NCBI GenBank assembly: GCA_002431865.1
Contig: DJEI01000045.1
Coordinates: forward strand, 1 to 29,427
Source: Lachnospiraceae bacterium UBA5902
GTDB lineage: Bacteria; Bacillota; Clostridia; Lachnospirales; Lachnospiraceae
Reading direction: 5' to 3'
DNA length: 29,427 bases
The notes beneath the pieces are model-generated. The model was not told the DNA's origin and ran no database searches. It saw only the letters and a list, made by a program, of their open reading frames with translations. Made by a program: the position numbers and the translations under genes. Of the stretch, positions 7,907 to 15,978 are shown one piece after another (the stretch's first letter is position 1; each line of letters starts with the position of its first letter).

Positions 7907-8755
7907 ATGGAAAAGCTTAGCAATCCGAAAGTTACAATTGAAATCATACAGAAATATAATTTCGCGTTCCAGAAGCGGTTCGGTCAGAATTTCCTGATCG
8001 ATGGGCATGTGATCGAGAAGATCATCCGGGCTGCGGAGATTACAAAGGACGATGTCGTGCTGGAGATCGGTCCGGGTATCGGCACGATGACACAGTATTT
8101 AGCAGAGGCGGCAGGGGAAGTGTTCGCGGTCGAGATCGACAAGAATCTGCTCCCAATCCTCGCCGAGACACTTGCGGAGTATGATAACGTGACAGTCGTA
8201 AACGAGGATATTCTGAAGGTGGATATCGCGGCATTGACCGGCGGCAGACCGGTAAAGGTCGTGGCGAATCTTCCGTATTATATTACGACGCCGATCATCA
8301 TGGGACTGCTTGAGAATCATATCCCGGCGACATCAATCACGGTCATGGTGCAAAAGGAGGTTGCTGAGCGGATGCAGGCAGGTCCGGGCGGCAAGGACTA
8401 TGGCGCATTGTCGCTTGCGGTGCAGTATTATGCGGAGCCGTATATCGTGGCAAATGTACCGCCGAACTGTTTCATGCCGCGCCCGAATGTCGGTTCTGCG
8501 GTGATCCGGCTGACGAGACATACGGAGCCGAAAATGGTTGTGAAGGATGAGAAATTCATGTTCAAGTTGATCCGTGCGTCGTTCAACCAGCGCCGGAAAA
8601 CACTGCAAAACGGTATCAACAACTCCGCCGAGTTATCAATCAGTAAAGAAGAGGTTGTAGAAGCACTGCGGAAGATGGGGCTTTCCGAGAGTATCCGTGG
8701 CGAGGCACTGACACTTGCGCAGTTTGCGAAACTTTCCGATCTGCTGTGTGAGTAG
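7907..8755 (+). CDS. rsmA: 16S rRNA dimethyladenosine transferase
   Basis: RsmA (KsgA) dimethylates two adjacent adenosines in the 3'-terminal hairpin of 16S rRNA using SAM, a late step in 30S assembly. The N-terminal KRFGQNFLID is characteristic, with the SAM-binding LEIGPGIGTMT (residues 52-62) and the catalytic NLPYY (121-125). The C-terminal FNQRRKTLQN is also typical. The length of 282 residues is normal. It is co-transcribed with tatD and has no clear intrinsic terminator directly after the stop. Confidence 0.97.
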   Translation: MEKLSNPKVTIEIIQKYNFAFQKRFGQNFLIDGHVIEKIIRAAEITKDDVVLEIGPGIGTMTQYLAEAAGEVFAVEIDKNLLPILAETLAEYDNVTVVNEDILKVDIAALTGGRPVKVVANLPYYITTPIIMGLLENHIPATSITVMVQKEVAERMQAGPGGKDYGALSLAVQYYAEPYIVANVPPNCFMPRPNVGSAVIRLTRHTEPKMVVKDEKFMFKLIRASFNQRRKTLQNGINNSAELSISKEEVVEALRKMGLSESIRGEALTLAQFAKLSDLLCE

Positions 8756-8890
8756 CGTGGATCACAGTTATAGCGGTATCCGCGCAGGGAATACTATGGG
8801 CGTGTGGCGTCGTACAAATGTATATTATGTCGTAAAAAAATTGTGATAAACAGGCAACCCACTGCATACATATATAATACGTATTGTCAG

Positions 8891-8949
8891 GAGATTGTGA
8901 AAATGCATGGTGTATGGGGATATATTCGTGCTGCATGACTTACAATCTC
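8891..8949 (+). other. leader hairpin upstream of the DUF6128-like gene
   Basis: GAGATTGTGA (8891-8900) pairs with TTACAATCTC (8940-8949) with one wobble, and ATGCA pairs with TGCAT further in. It lies 32 bases upstream of the start at 8981 in a 225-base gap that also has a TATAAT at 8873-8878 without a good -35. Confidence 0.4.
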
Positions 8950-8980
8950 TGCGAAGAAATATGAAGGGGGAGCGTGGTCT

Positions 8981-9895
8981 GTGATGCAGCAGAGGAGATG
9001 GGTGTCTTATATTTACCGGTATCGCGAGTACGTGCGATGCGAGATTGCCGGATTCATCAAGGTACAGAGAATCAGCAACAAAGATACGGATGTGACGAGA
9101 ATACGAATGGGGATGAAAATGTACAAGGAATATGCGTGTACGTGTTATGCGTATCTGCTGTGGCATGGGCAGGCGAAGCCATTTACGGAGGTACAGTTCG
9201 CGGCGGGGGAGCGCGATACGATCCTGACAAGCGTGGAGCTCCCTTGGAGCAATCCGCTGGGAGATGGCGTGGCATTTCCAGAATATGAGGGTGTGTATTT
9301 CGTATGCGATGACGGTGAGATTTTAGCCGGTATCTGGGCGCCGGAACGATATGATCTGCGGCAGGTGCAGGTGGCTGACAGGCAGGACGAGCTTGCGGAA
9401 GAGGACGAACCCGTGCTGGAATATGCAGGTGCCGGGACAAAGCCGCAGGAGGAACCTGTCGAGGAAATCCCACAGATTCCACTTCCCTCGGACATGGCAA
9501 ATGGGTATGAGGAAATGCTTACGACATATCCGAAGCTGCCGCTTTTTGCAGGCAGTCAGATCGTGGATGGCGTGAAGATTGCGCCACAGGATATCGGGAA
9601 GCTGAATATGGCGAACTGGAAGCTGGGTGTGAACAGCTTTCTTGCACATGGGTATTATAAATATCAGTATCTGATGCTTGGAAAGGTGAAGATGAATAAG
9701 GCAGAACTGCATGTGATCGGTGTGCCGGGAATCTTCACGAACAAAGAACGGTATCTGGCGAATATGTTTGGATTCCGTGTGTTTATCCCGGTGCGGAAGA
9801 CGAAGATCCTGACCGGGAATTTTGGCTATTGGGTGTCTGAAATTGCAGAATCAGAGAAGCCTTGTGTACCGCATCAGGTCAACGTAGTGCCCTAA
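8981..9895 (+). CDS. DUF6128-like protein of unknown function
   Basis: This 304-residue protein has two parts joined by an acidic, proline-rich linker (about 135-170). The N-terminal part looks beta-rich. The C-terminal part contains LGVNSFLAHGYYKYQYLMLG, VIGVPGIFTNKERYLANMFGF and NFGYWVSEI, which I recall as the pattern of DUF6128 proteins of Lachnospiraceae; the family name is from memory and its function is not known. There is no signal peptide or membrane segment. AAGGGGG at 8964-8970 precedes either GTG 8981 or ATG 8984. Its last 45 bases overlap the 3' end of the convergent GNAT gene. Confidence 0.75.
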   Translation: MMQQRRWVSYIYRYREYVRCEIAGFIKVQRISNKDTDVTRIRMGMKMYKEYACTCYAYLLWHGQAKPFTEVQFAAGERDTILTSVELPWSNPLGDGVAFPEYEGVYFVCDDGEILAGIWAPERYDLRQVQVADRQDELAEEDEPVLEYAGAGTKPQEEPVEEIPQIPLPSDMANGYEEMLTTYPKLPLFAGSQIVDGVKIAPQDIGKLNMANWKLGVNSFLAHGYYKYQYLMLGKVKMNKAELHVIGVPGIFTNKERYLANMFGFRVFIPVRKTKILTGNFGYWVSEIAESEKPCVPHQVNVVP

Positions 9896-10396
9896 GATAT
9901 TGGCACTTTGTGGCTCAAACTGCAATGGGCGGAAACCAAGCTTCGTTGCGAGTGTGATGGAAGCAATATTTTCCGGGTGGATGCGGGCATCGACGCGGTG
10001 AATCTGGTAGTCGTGTTCGAGTACATAGAGAGCCGCTTCGCAGGCTTCGTATGCAATGCCGCGGTTCTGGTAGAGGGCGTCAACCTTGTATCCGATCTCT
10101 GCATATGGTTCGCGAGAGATGCGGAAGATATTAAAATTGATGGCGCCGATGATCTTATCCGGGCGGTCTTTTAAATAGATATAATAACGCAGGAAGGTTC
10201 CCATCGTGTAGGCGATGTATTCGCGGTGCAGGGAAGACCAATGGTAATCCCGTGTGTAAAAGGATGCCGGGCGTGTTGGCTCGTACTGCTCGAAAGGAAG
10301 ACGATTGCGCAGGTAGAGATCTAAGACCTGTTTGGCTTTTGATTCATTTTCCACGCGCAGGATTAAGCGGTTTGTATATTTTATCAGTGGTCCCAT
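9851..10396 (-). CDS. GNAT family N-acetyltransferase (RimJ/RimL-like)
   Basis: This 181-residue GNAT protein resembles the RimJ/RimL group: an N-terminal TNRLILRV strand, IGAINF, AEIGYKVDALYQNRGIAYEA (acetyl-CoA pyrophosphate loop region), and a C-terminal PENIASITLATKLGF. It transfers an acetyl group from acetyl-CoA to an unknown amine, possibly a protein N-terminus or a small molecule. The ATG at 10396 has AAAGGAG before it; the frame upstream is open but lies across the promoter at 10457-10485, so the longer start is rejected. The 3' end overlaps the convergent gene by 45 bases. Confidence 0.88.
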   Translation of the reverse strand: MGPLIKYTNRLILRVENESKAKQVLDLYLRNRLPFEQYEPTRPASFYTRDYHWSSLHREYIAYTMGTFLRYYIYLKDRPDKIIGAINFNIFRISREPYAEIGYKVDALYQNRGIAYEACEAALYVLEHDYQIHRVDARIHPENIASITLATKLGFRPLQFEPQSANILGHYVDLMRYTRLL

Positions 10397-10419
10397 GGGT
10401 GTCTCCTTTCTCGTGTTTG

Positions 10420-10449
10420 TGACTGCAGGACATGTGTGTGATGCAGTCA
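10420..10449. promoter_or_regulatory. operator-like inverted repeat in the GNAT leader
   Basis: TGACTGCA (10420-10427) and TGCAGTCA (10442-10449) are perfect inverted arms 14 bases apart. They sit at and just after the expected start of the GNAT transcript, so a repressor site or a leader hairpin is possible. Confidence 0.4.
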
Positions 10450-10456
10450 TGAAGTC

Positions 10457-10485
10457 AGTATAGTACATTTTATGGGAACGTACAA
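10457..10485 (-). promoter_or_regulatory. promoter of the GNAT gene
   Basis: On the minus strand TTGTAC (10480-10485) and TATACT (10457-10462) are separated by 17 bases. The start of transcription would be near 10450, about 54 bases before the ATG. Confidence 0.6.
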
Positions 10486-10500
10486 TAAAAGGATACGGAA

Positions 10501-11016
10501 ATGAGGTACAATATGAGAAAATTGAGTGAGGATGAACGATATATGCGGCAGGCAATCACGCTTGCAAAGAAGGCGGCGGCGAACGGCGATGTGCCGATCG
10601 GGTGTGTGATCGTCTATGAAGGAAAGGTGATTGCGCGTGGTTACAACCGACGGAACGTGGACAAGACGACGCTTGCGCATGCTGAGATCATGGCAATTAA
10701 AAAAGCGTCCAAGGTGCTGGGTGACTGGCGGCTGGAGGATTGTACGATGTACGTGACATTGGAGCCATGCCAGATGTGTGCCGGGGCGATCGTGCAGGCT
10801 CGGATTCCGAAGGTCGTGATCGGGTGTATGAATCCGAAGGCAGGATGTGCCGGTTCCATCCTAAATCTGCTTGACATGAAGCAATTCAACCATCAGGTGG
10901 AAGTGACGCGTGGAATCATGGAAACAGAATGTTCGGCGATGATGTCCGGTTTTTTTGCAGAGCTGCGTGCAAAAAAGAAGGCAGCCGAGGCAAAAGAAAA
11001 TAATGGGATGTCTTGA
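10501..11016 (+). CDS. tadA: tRNA-specific adenosine deaminase
   Basis: TadA deaminates adenosine to inosine at the wobble position of tRNA-Arg(ACG). The zinc site is seen as AHAEI (His60, Glu62) and EPCQMCAGA (Cys90, Cys93), and GCAGSILNLL is typical for TadA. The ATG at 10501 has AAAGGA seven bases before it; the ATG at 10513 also has GAGG in front, so either start is possible. The lysine-rich C-terminus is slightly longer than in many homologues. Its place directly upstream of the SRP RNA gene matches the order known from Bacillus. Confidence 0.95.
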   Translation: MRYNMRKLSEDERYMRQAITLAKKAAANGDVPIGCVIVYEGKVIARGYNRRNVDKTTLAHAEIMAIKKASKVLGDWRLEDCTMYVTLEPCQMCAGAIVQARIPKVVIGCMNPKAGCAGSILNLLDMKQFNHQVEVTRGIMETECSAMMSGFFAELRAKKKAAEAKENNGMS

Positions 11017-11117
11017 CTTTACATAATTATTTTTATATACTAAAGAAGTATCTGTCGATATGGAGTTTATAAGGAATAAACTTTTCGGTGGATATGCGAG
11101 GACTTGTTATAAAATTT

Positions 11118-11380
11118 CCGTGCAGCCGGGGAGATAGCGGTGCCCTGTACCCTCAATCCGCTACAGAGGGGGTGATGGCTGGTTTCGGGTTGTCTTCTTG
11201 TGAGGCTGCCCCCGGTAAGTGGCGTTGATGTTTGGGTCTTGCGCGACAGGAATCTATGAACCGTGTCAGGTCGGGAACGAAGCAGCACTAAGTAGAATCT
11301 CCTGTGCGCCGCGAGGCAGCCTGGACTGAGTTAACTGCCGTGGTAACGCTCATGAGAGCTTCACAACACCAGCCGCACGG
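11118..11380 (+). ncRNA. ffs: signal recognition particle RNA, large bacterial type
   Basis: This is the RNA of the signal recognition particle, which with Ffh targets nascent membrane proteins. The domain IV signature GTGTCAGGTCGGGAACGAAG is at about 11258-11277, followed by CAGCACTAAG. The GGAA loop is closed by G-C here, where the usual form has C-G, a change that keeps pairing. The 5' part (GCCCTGTACCCTCAATCCG) is the Alu-like domain of the large Gram-positive form. Terminal CCGTGC (11118) pairs with GCACGG (11375-11380), setting the ends to within a few bases. A TATAAA box is at 11108-11113. A weak AT-rich hairpin ending in T-run at 11393-11413 may be the terminator. Confidence 0.93.
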
Positions 11381-11423
11381 TTAAAAAAATATAAAATACA
11401 TGTGGTATTTTTTGTAAAAAAAT

Positions 11424-11454
11424 GGTATCATTTTAGAGATAGGTAAATGATACC
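11424..11454. promoter_or_regulatory. inverted repeat at the HD-gene promoter
   Basis: GGTATCATTT (11424-11433) and AAATGATACC (11445-11454) are perfect ten-base arms around 11 bases. A possible promoter (TTGTAA at 11412, TAGAGA at 11434) overlaps it, so it could be an operator for the HD gene; it could also be a hairpin in the leader. Confidence 0.4.
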
Positions 11455-11498
11455 TAACTTTGGGAAGAACAAAAGAATCGGGTGGCAAAAACAACGGC

Positions 11499-12095
11499 AT
11501 GAGTGTAAATTATGCAGAAGTAATTGAATATGTAAAGAAGATGACTTCTGAGAACGGCAGGCCTTCGAACTATCCATTCCGCAGCCGGTTTGAGCACACG
11601 ATGCGTGTGTACCGGTGGGCAATCAAGCTGCAGTCAAAGCTTGGCGGAGATCTGGATGTGATCGTACTTGCAGCTCTGCTTCATGATATTGGATGGGATG
11701 GTGAGCGTCCACATGGAGAAGTTGGTGCGGAGCTTGCTGTAGAATACATGGACAGCATTGGAATTGATCCGGAGACAATCCGGCGTGTGGGAGAGATTAT
11801 TATGATTCACGAGGACAAGGATTCGGATGCTGATCTGTCATTGGAATGTAAGATTGTGATGGATGCCGATCTGCTCGATGAAGTTGGAGCAATCAGTGTT
11901 CTGTGGGATTCGATGGCAACGGCATGTGAGGATGAGGCGAGCTATAAGAAAGCCTATTACCGGATCAAGAATTATTATAGAAACAACAAACCGAAGATTC
12001 GAAGATGCAAGACAGATGCAGCCAGAGCAGAATATACGAAGCGTATGCAGCTGCTTGACAGTTTCATCTTCCAGTTGGAAAAGGAATTATTTTAA
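11499..12095 (+). CDS. HD domain phosphohydrolase
   Basis: The HD-domain metal ligands are present: RFEHTMRV (His about 33), LLHDIGWD (His62-Asp63), MIHEDKD (His104) and MDADLLDE (Asp about 122-124). The 198-residue protein is soluble and resembles the small YedJ-like HD hydrolases, which act on nucleotides or phosphate esters; the substrate cannot be read. The ATG at 11499 is preferred, although its ribosome binding site is weak; a TTG at 11460 in the same frame is the only longer option. A strong terminator follows two bases after the stop. In Bacillus dnaX follows the SRP RNA, so this gene marks a different local order. Confidence 0.85.
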   Translation: MSVNYAEVIEYVKKMTSENGRPSNYPFRSRFEHTMRVYRWAIKLQSKLGGDLDVIVLAALLHDIGWDGERPHGEVGAELAVEYMDSIGIDPETIRRVGEIIMIHEDKDSDADLSLECKIVMDADLLDEVGAISVLWDSMATACEDEASYKKAYYRIKNYYRNNKPKIRRCKTDAARAEYTKRMQLLDSFIFQLEKELF

Positions 12096-12096
12096 A

Positions 12097-12127
12097 AAAA
12101 GCTGTTACGTTTTATGTGACAGCTTTT
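12097..12127 (+). terminator. intrinsic terminator after the HD gene
   Basis: Arms 12097-12108 and 12116-12127 (AAAAGCTGTTAC with GTGACAGCTTTT) pair over 12 positions with one wobble, loop of seven, followed by CTATTTTTTA. Confidence 0.85.
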
Positions 12128-12166
12128 CTATTTTTTATAGAGATTTGAGATAAAGGAAATATAAAG

Positions 12167-13621
12167 TTGGAAAAGAAGCGATCCTTAGGGGTTAATTTTA
12201 TATTTAATATGATGCGGACCATGATGGGGGTGATCATACCACTCATTACATTCCCATATTCTTCCAGAGTTTTAGGTCCGGAAGCACTTGGCAAGGTCGA
12301 TTATGCGCAGGCGAACATGACATACTTCACGTTGCTGCAGGCGTTCGGGATTGGCGGCTATGCAATCCGGGAGGGCGCCCGTATCCGGGATGACCGGAAA
12401 AAGATGGATGAATTTGCGAGTGATATGCTTTCCATCAATCTGATGACTTCCGCACTTGCGTATGTGCTTTTTTTTGCTGCACTTGCGATACCGAAGCTTG
12501 CAGGATACCGCACATTGATGCTGCTTTTTTCGTCCACGATCATCTTATCTGCGATTGGCGTGGAATGGCTTTTTACGATCTATGAGGAGTATCAGTATAT
12601 TACGATTCGTTCATTTGTCATGCAGATTATATCGGTAGTACTGCTTTTTACATGTGTAAAATCTGAAAATGATTATATGATTTATGCATTGACCCTGGTG
12701 ATTTCCAGTGTCGGCTCGAATGTGATGAATTTTATCCGGGCAAGAAAATATGTCAAATTCAAGCTGCGGCTCAGTAAGAAGCTGCGGATTCATTTGAAGC
12801 CGATGTCCTATATCTTCCTGTTGGATGTTGCATCGGCGGTGTATCTGGTAATGGATCGTTCCATGCTTGGTTATATTACCGGGGATGATACAGAAGTTGG
12901 ACTCTATGCGGCAGCAATCAAAATTGCCTCGGTTTTAACATCGTTTTTCAGTGCGTTATATGCAGTGATTCGGCCGCGCGTTGCGTATATGATGGAACGG
13001 GATGAGGAACAGGCGGAGAAGCTGAATGATCTGACCGCGCGGCTTATATTGCTCTTTAATATTCCGATGGCGATTGGCATGTTCTGTTTGAGCAGGCAGG
13101 TGCTGCATTTGTTTGCGGGCAGTAAATATTTAGGCGTTACATCTACGATGCAGGTGTTGATGTTGAATGTGATTGTTGCAACCTTTAACAGTTTCCTGAT
13201 CAATCAGTTGTTTATCATACACCGGAAAGACCGATGGGCGTCCACGGGTGTTGTGATTGGTGCAGTCACAAATGTCTGTTTAAATGCGTTGACAATTCCG
13301 GTATATGGGAAATTCGGTGCAGCTGCCAGTACGGTTGCAGCGGAACTGGCAATCTTCATTTATGCAAGTATCAAAGCCCGGCATATGTATCCGGTTACAA
13401 AGCTTGGCCGGCAGCTTGGTCAAAGCCTGATTGCGTGTATTCCAATCGTGTGCTGTTACAATTGGTGTGCACATAGCCGGTATTCGGATCTTTTGACGAT
13501 TGCGTTGACGGTTGTGATTGGTGCAATTGGATATTTTGCGATTATGATATTGTTCCGAAATCGTTTGGTGATAGATGGAATCGAGAAGATAAAGGAGCGT
13601 TTTTCAAGAACGCAGGTATAA
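12167..13621 (+). CDS. polysaccharide/oligosaccharide flippase (Wzx-like)
   Basis: This 484-residue integral membrane protein has about 12-14 hydrophobic segments. The N-terminal FNMMRTMMGVIIPLITFPYSS followed by RVLGPEALGKVDYA is characteristic of the Wzx/RfbX branch of the MOP superfamily, which flips lipid-linked sugars across the membrane. It starts with TTG at 12167, supported by AAAGGA nine bases before. It stands alone, without glycosyltransferases, so the lipid-linked substrate is unknown; teichoic acid, exopolysaccharide or glycan precursors are all possible. It is closed by the terminator at 13636-13692. Confidence 0.9.
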   Translation: MEKKRSLGVNFIFNMMRTMMGVIIPLITFPYSSRVLGPEALGKVDYAQANMTYFTLLQAFGIGGYAIREGARIRDDRKKMDEFASDMLSINLMTSALAYVLFFAALAIPKLAGYRTLMLLFSSTIILSAIGVEWLFTIYEEYQYITIRSFVMQIISVVLLFTCVKSENDYMIYALTLVISSVGSNVMNFIRARKYVKFKLRLSKKLRIHLKPMSYIFLLDVASAVYLVMDRSMLGYITGDDTEVGLYAAAIKIASVLTSFFSALYAVIRPRVAYMMERDEEQAEKLNDLTARLILLFNIPMAIGMFCLSRQVLHLFAGSKYLGVTSTMQVLMLNVIVATFNSFLINQLFIIHRKDRWASTGVVIGAVTNVCLNALTIPVYGKFGAAASTVAAELAIFIYASIKARHMYPVTKLGRQLGQSLIACIPIVCCYNWCAHSRYSDLLTIALTVVIGAIGYFAIMILFRNRLVIDGIEKIKERFSRTQV

Positions 13622-13635
13622 AAGAGTGAGAAAAT

Positions 13636-13692
13636 AAATCCCCTGAACGACAATGCTGATTTGTTACAAGCAGAATGTGGTTCAGGGGATTT
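13636..13692. terminator. bidirectional terminator between flippase and murG
   Basis: AAATCCCCTGAAC (13636-13648) pairs with its complement at 13680-13692. The arms end in A- and T-rich sequence on both sides, serving the convergent flippase and murG transcripts. Confidence 0.85.
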
Positions 13693-13697
13693 TGATT

Positions 13698-14765
13698 TTA
13701 TTTGTCTGCTAATTCATCAATCATATCGCAGATCATTGTGATGGCATCGGATTTCGTAGAAAGCTCCATTGCTTTGATGTAATGATCGTGGTTGTTGTAG
13801 ACTTCGTCAATCGCTGCAAGCAAGGTCTCGTTCGACAGATCTTCTTCCTGCAGCATCTTCGCGTAACCATGTTTCTCGAAGGATTGTGCATTCAGGATCT
13901 GGTCGCCCCGGCTCGCTGCAAGCGATAATGGAATCAGAACGCTCGGCTTGCGGAGTGCCAGAAGTTCGCAGATTGCATTGGCACCGGCACGGGAGACGAC
14001 GATGTCCGCTAATGCGAGCAGGTCAGCAAGCTCCTGCTTGATGTAGTCGAACTGGACATAATGCGCAGTTCCGTTATAGCTTTCGTCGATATTTCCCTTT
14101 CCACAGAGGTGAATGACGTTATATTTCTTCGTCAGTTCCGGGAGACAGGAACGGATTGCTTCATTGACACGCACGCTGCCAGAGCTTCCGCCGATGACCA
14201 GAAGGGTTGGACGCACCTCTGTAAATCCACAGAAGGTCATCGCTTTTACAGCATCACCTGCAAATAATTCCTGACGGATCGGTGTACCGGTCACAACCGC
14301 TTTTCCTGCAGGAAGATTCTCCATTGTCTCTGCGAAGTTGCAGCACACCTTGGATGCTTTTGGAATACTGATCTTGTTTGCGAGTCCCGGTGTCATATCG
14401 GATTCATGGATAATACATGGAATCTTCTTCGCGCTTGCGGCGAGAACAACAGGGACAGAGACAAAGCCGCCTTTGGAAAATACAACATCCGGCTTTAACT
14501 CCTTCATCAGTTTTTTCGCTTCGTTGAAGCCTTTGATCACGCGAAATGGATCAGAAAAGTTGCGCAGATCAAAATAGCGGCGCAGCTTTCCGGTTGCAAT
14601 TCCGTGATATGGAATGCCCATATCTTCGATCAGTTTTTTCTCCATTCCGTCATAAGAGCCGATATATTGAATATCATATCCGCGCTCCTTTAAGGTTGGA
14701 ACGAGAGCCATATTGGGTGTTACATGACCGGCGGTTCCGCCACCGGTTAATATAATACGCTTCAT
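13698..14765 (-). CDS. murG: UDP-GlcNAc:lipid I N-acetylglucosaminyltransferase MurG
   Basis: MurG adds GlcNAc to lipid I to make lipid II at the inner face of the membrane during peptidoglycan synthesis. Motifs are LTGGGTAGHVTPNMAL (residues 6-21), SKGGFVSVP, IHESDMTPG, VIGGSSGS (start of the C-terminal domain) and SRAGANAICELLALRKPSVL, which binds UDP-GlcNAc. The 355-residue length is normal. AGGAGG lies 11 bases before the ATG. It follows the TSCPD gene by 32 bases on the same strand and is not in the usual mur/fts cluster. Confidence 0.96.
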   Translation of the reverse strand: MKRIILTGGGTAGHVTPNMALVPTLKERGYDIQYIGSYDGMEKKLIEDMGIPYHGIATGKLRRYFDLRNFSDPFRVIKGFNEAKKLMKELKPDVVFSKGGFVSVPVVLAASAKKIPCIIHESDMTPGLANKISIPKASKVCCNFAETMENLPAGKAVVTGTPIRQELFAGDAVKAMTFCGFTEVRPTLLVIGGSSGSVRVNEAIRSCLPELTKKYNVIHLCGKGNIDESYNGTAHYVQFDYIKQELADLLALADIVVSRAGANAICELLALRKPSVLIPLSLAASRGDQILNAQSFEKHGYAKMLQEEDLSNETLLAAIDEVYNNHDHYIKAMELSTKSDAITMICDMIDELADK

Positions 14766-14797
14766 GAATGGTTAATCCTCCTACTTATACCTTTAAC

Positions 14798-15040
14798 CTA
14801 TGCGTGAAGAGCCTGCTTTAATGCCTGTGCAAGCTGATCCGGGCAGGATGTGCTCTTGAATCCGCACGTTGTGCCTTCCAGCCGTTTGATAACTTCCTCT
14901 GCATCCATGCCCTCCACAAGCTGTCCGATGCCCTTTAAGTTACCATTGCAGCCGCCCGTGAATTTTACATTATGCACTTTGCCATCTGTGATGTCAAACT
15001 CTATCATCTGGGAGCAGGTTCCTTTTGTCTTATATGTCAT
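14798..15040 (-). CDS. TSCPD domain protein (TIGR03905-like)
   Basis: This 80-residue protein is almost entirely a TSCPD domain: TGGCNGNLKGIG near residues 28-39 and STSCPDQLA near 63-71. The domain is also found at the C-terminus of some class II ribonucleotide reductases and contains conserved cysteines (here 9, 31, 59, 65) that may bind metal. The function of the stand-alone form is unknown. It precedes murG and is probably co-transcribed with it. AAAGGA lies upstream of its ATG. Confidence 0.88.
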   Translation of the reverse strand: MTYKTKGTCSQMIEFDITDGKVHNVKFTGGCNGNLKGIGQLVEGMDAEEVIKRLEGTTCGFKSTSCPDQLAQALKQALHA

Positions 15041-15071
15041 TGTGTATCATCCTTTCTCGTGTGTAATGACA

Positions 15072-15089
15072 GTATAATAAATATTATAC
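15072..15089. promoter_or_regulatory. palindrome GTATAATA-AA-TATTATAC
   Basis: Eight-base arms lie 32 bases before the TSCPD start and contain a TATAAT on both strands. It may combine a -10 box for the TSCPD-murG unit with an operator; no good -35 is seen. Confidence 0.4.
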
Positions 15090-15179
15090 GATTAGCGTTC
15101 CTATTATAGCATAAATATAAAGTTCCTTAAACCCATATTTTCTGTCATATTTGCAGGGATTTTTACGACCGAACAGGGG

Positions 15180-15209
15180 TTGCATTCTGAAGTTCACCTT
15201 CTCTATAAT
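15180..15209 (+). promoter_or_regulatory. promoter of the membrane protein-pdaA operon
   Basis: TTGCAT (15180-15185) and TATAAT (15204-15209) are 18 bases apart. Transcription would begin near 15216, about 58 bases before the start at 15274. Confidence 0.65.
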
Positions 15210-15273
15210 CGCCATCAGACAGTGGAGAGAAGAATGGCTGTCGTTCCAAAAAATCTTAATGGAGGGATTTTGT

Positions 15274-15978
15274 ATGCTGCAAAAAATCATGGAAGTTTCA
15301 ACCGGAGTCTACATACTGTGGGGGTTAGGAGTGCTGGGCGTGCTTATGAAGATACTGGCAAATGCTTACATGAGTAAAATGGTGCGTGCATCGGGAAATC
15401 TGGGAGAGACAAAACGAAAGAAGCTTCGCAACATGTGCCGGCAATACGAGAACAAAAAAGGATTTGGGCTGTGCGGAGGCGATGAGGAGGCGTACGCGGA
15501 AAGTTTTGTGCGGGGGTTAAAATTCCTGACGCGGCCGATGGAATTCTGGAACCGGAGCGGAACCGTGCTGTCGCTTGTTGTCTGTGGCACGATGGCGGGG
15601 GCGTACCTCTATTACGATCCAAGCTGGAGGGGCAGTCCGGACATGCAGTTTTTCTTAGCGAACAGTATTTTGGTATGTGCATGTTTGCTCGTACTTGATC
15701 ATATATTGGTAATAAATAATAAGGTGGAAATCCTGAAAGCGAATATCCGCGGGTATCTGGAGCGCATTCCGAAACCGCGGGAGCAGACGGAAAATGTGGT
15801 GCGTCCATTTGTAGTTAAACAGGAAATGTCGGCGGAGGAAGGGGAACCTGCCGACAAGAATGGAGCTTCGCAGACGGAAGTATCCGGGGAAGACTCCACA
15901 GGGCGGACAATGCAGGAAAAAGAGAGTGCCGCCAGTGAGGAGACGCTCAATCGCTTTCTGGCAGAATTCTTTTCTTGA
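15274..15978 (+). CDS. multi-pass membrane protein of unknown function
   Basis: I do not recognise this 234-residue protein. Hydrophobic segments lie near residues 9-28, 98-115 and 129-149, with a basic, cysteine-containing loop between the first two. The last 75 residues are hydrophilic and acidic, ending in an NRFLAEFFS helix. The ATG at 15274 has GGAGGG before it; the frame is open further upstream but the promoter at 15180-15209 lies inside that extension. Its stop overlaps the pdaA start (TGATG), so the two are coupled and this protein may act in the same envelope process. Confidence 0.8.
   Translation: MLQKIMEVSTGVYILWGLGVLGVLMKILANAYMSKMVRASGNLGETKRKKLRNMCRQYENKKGFGLCGGDEEAYAESFVRGLKFLTRPMEFWNRSGTVLSLVVCGTMAGAYLYYDPSWRGSPDMQFFLANSILVCACLLVLDHILVINNKVEILKANIRGYLERIPKPREQTENVVRPFVVKQEMSAEEGEPADKNGASQTEVSGEDSTGRTMQEKESAASEETLNRFLAEFFS

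Noticed and set aside
15151..15273. Longer N-terminus for the membrane protein at 15274
   Set aside because: The extension contains the promoter at 15180-15209, and a good GGAGGG site lies before the ATG at 15274.
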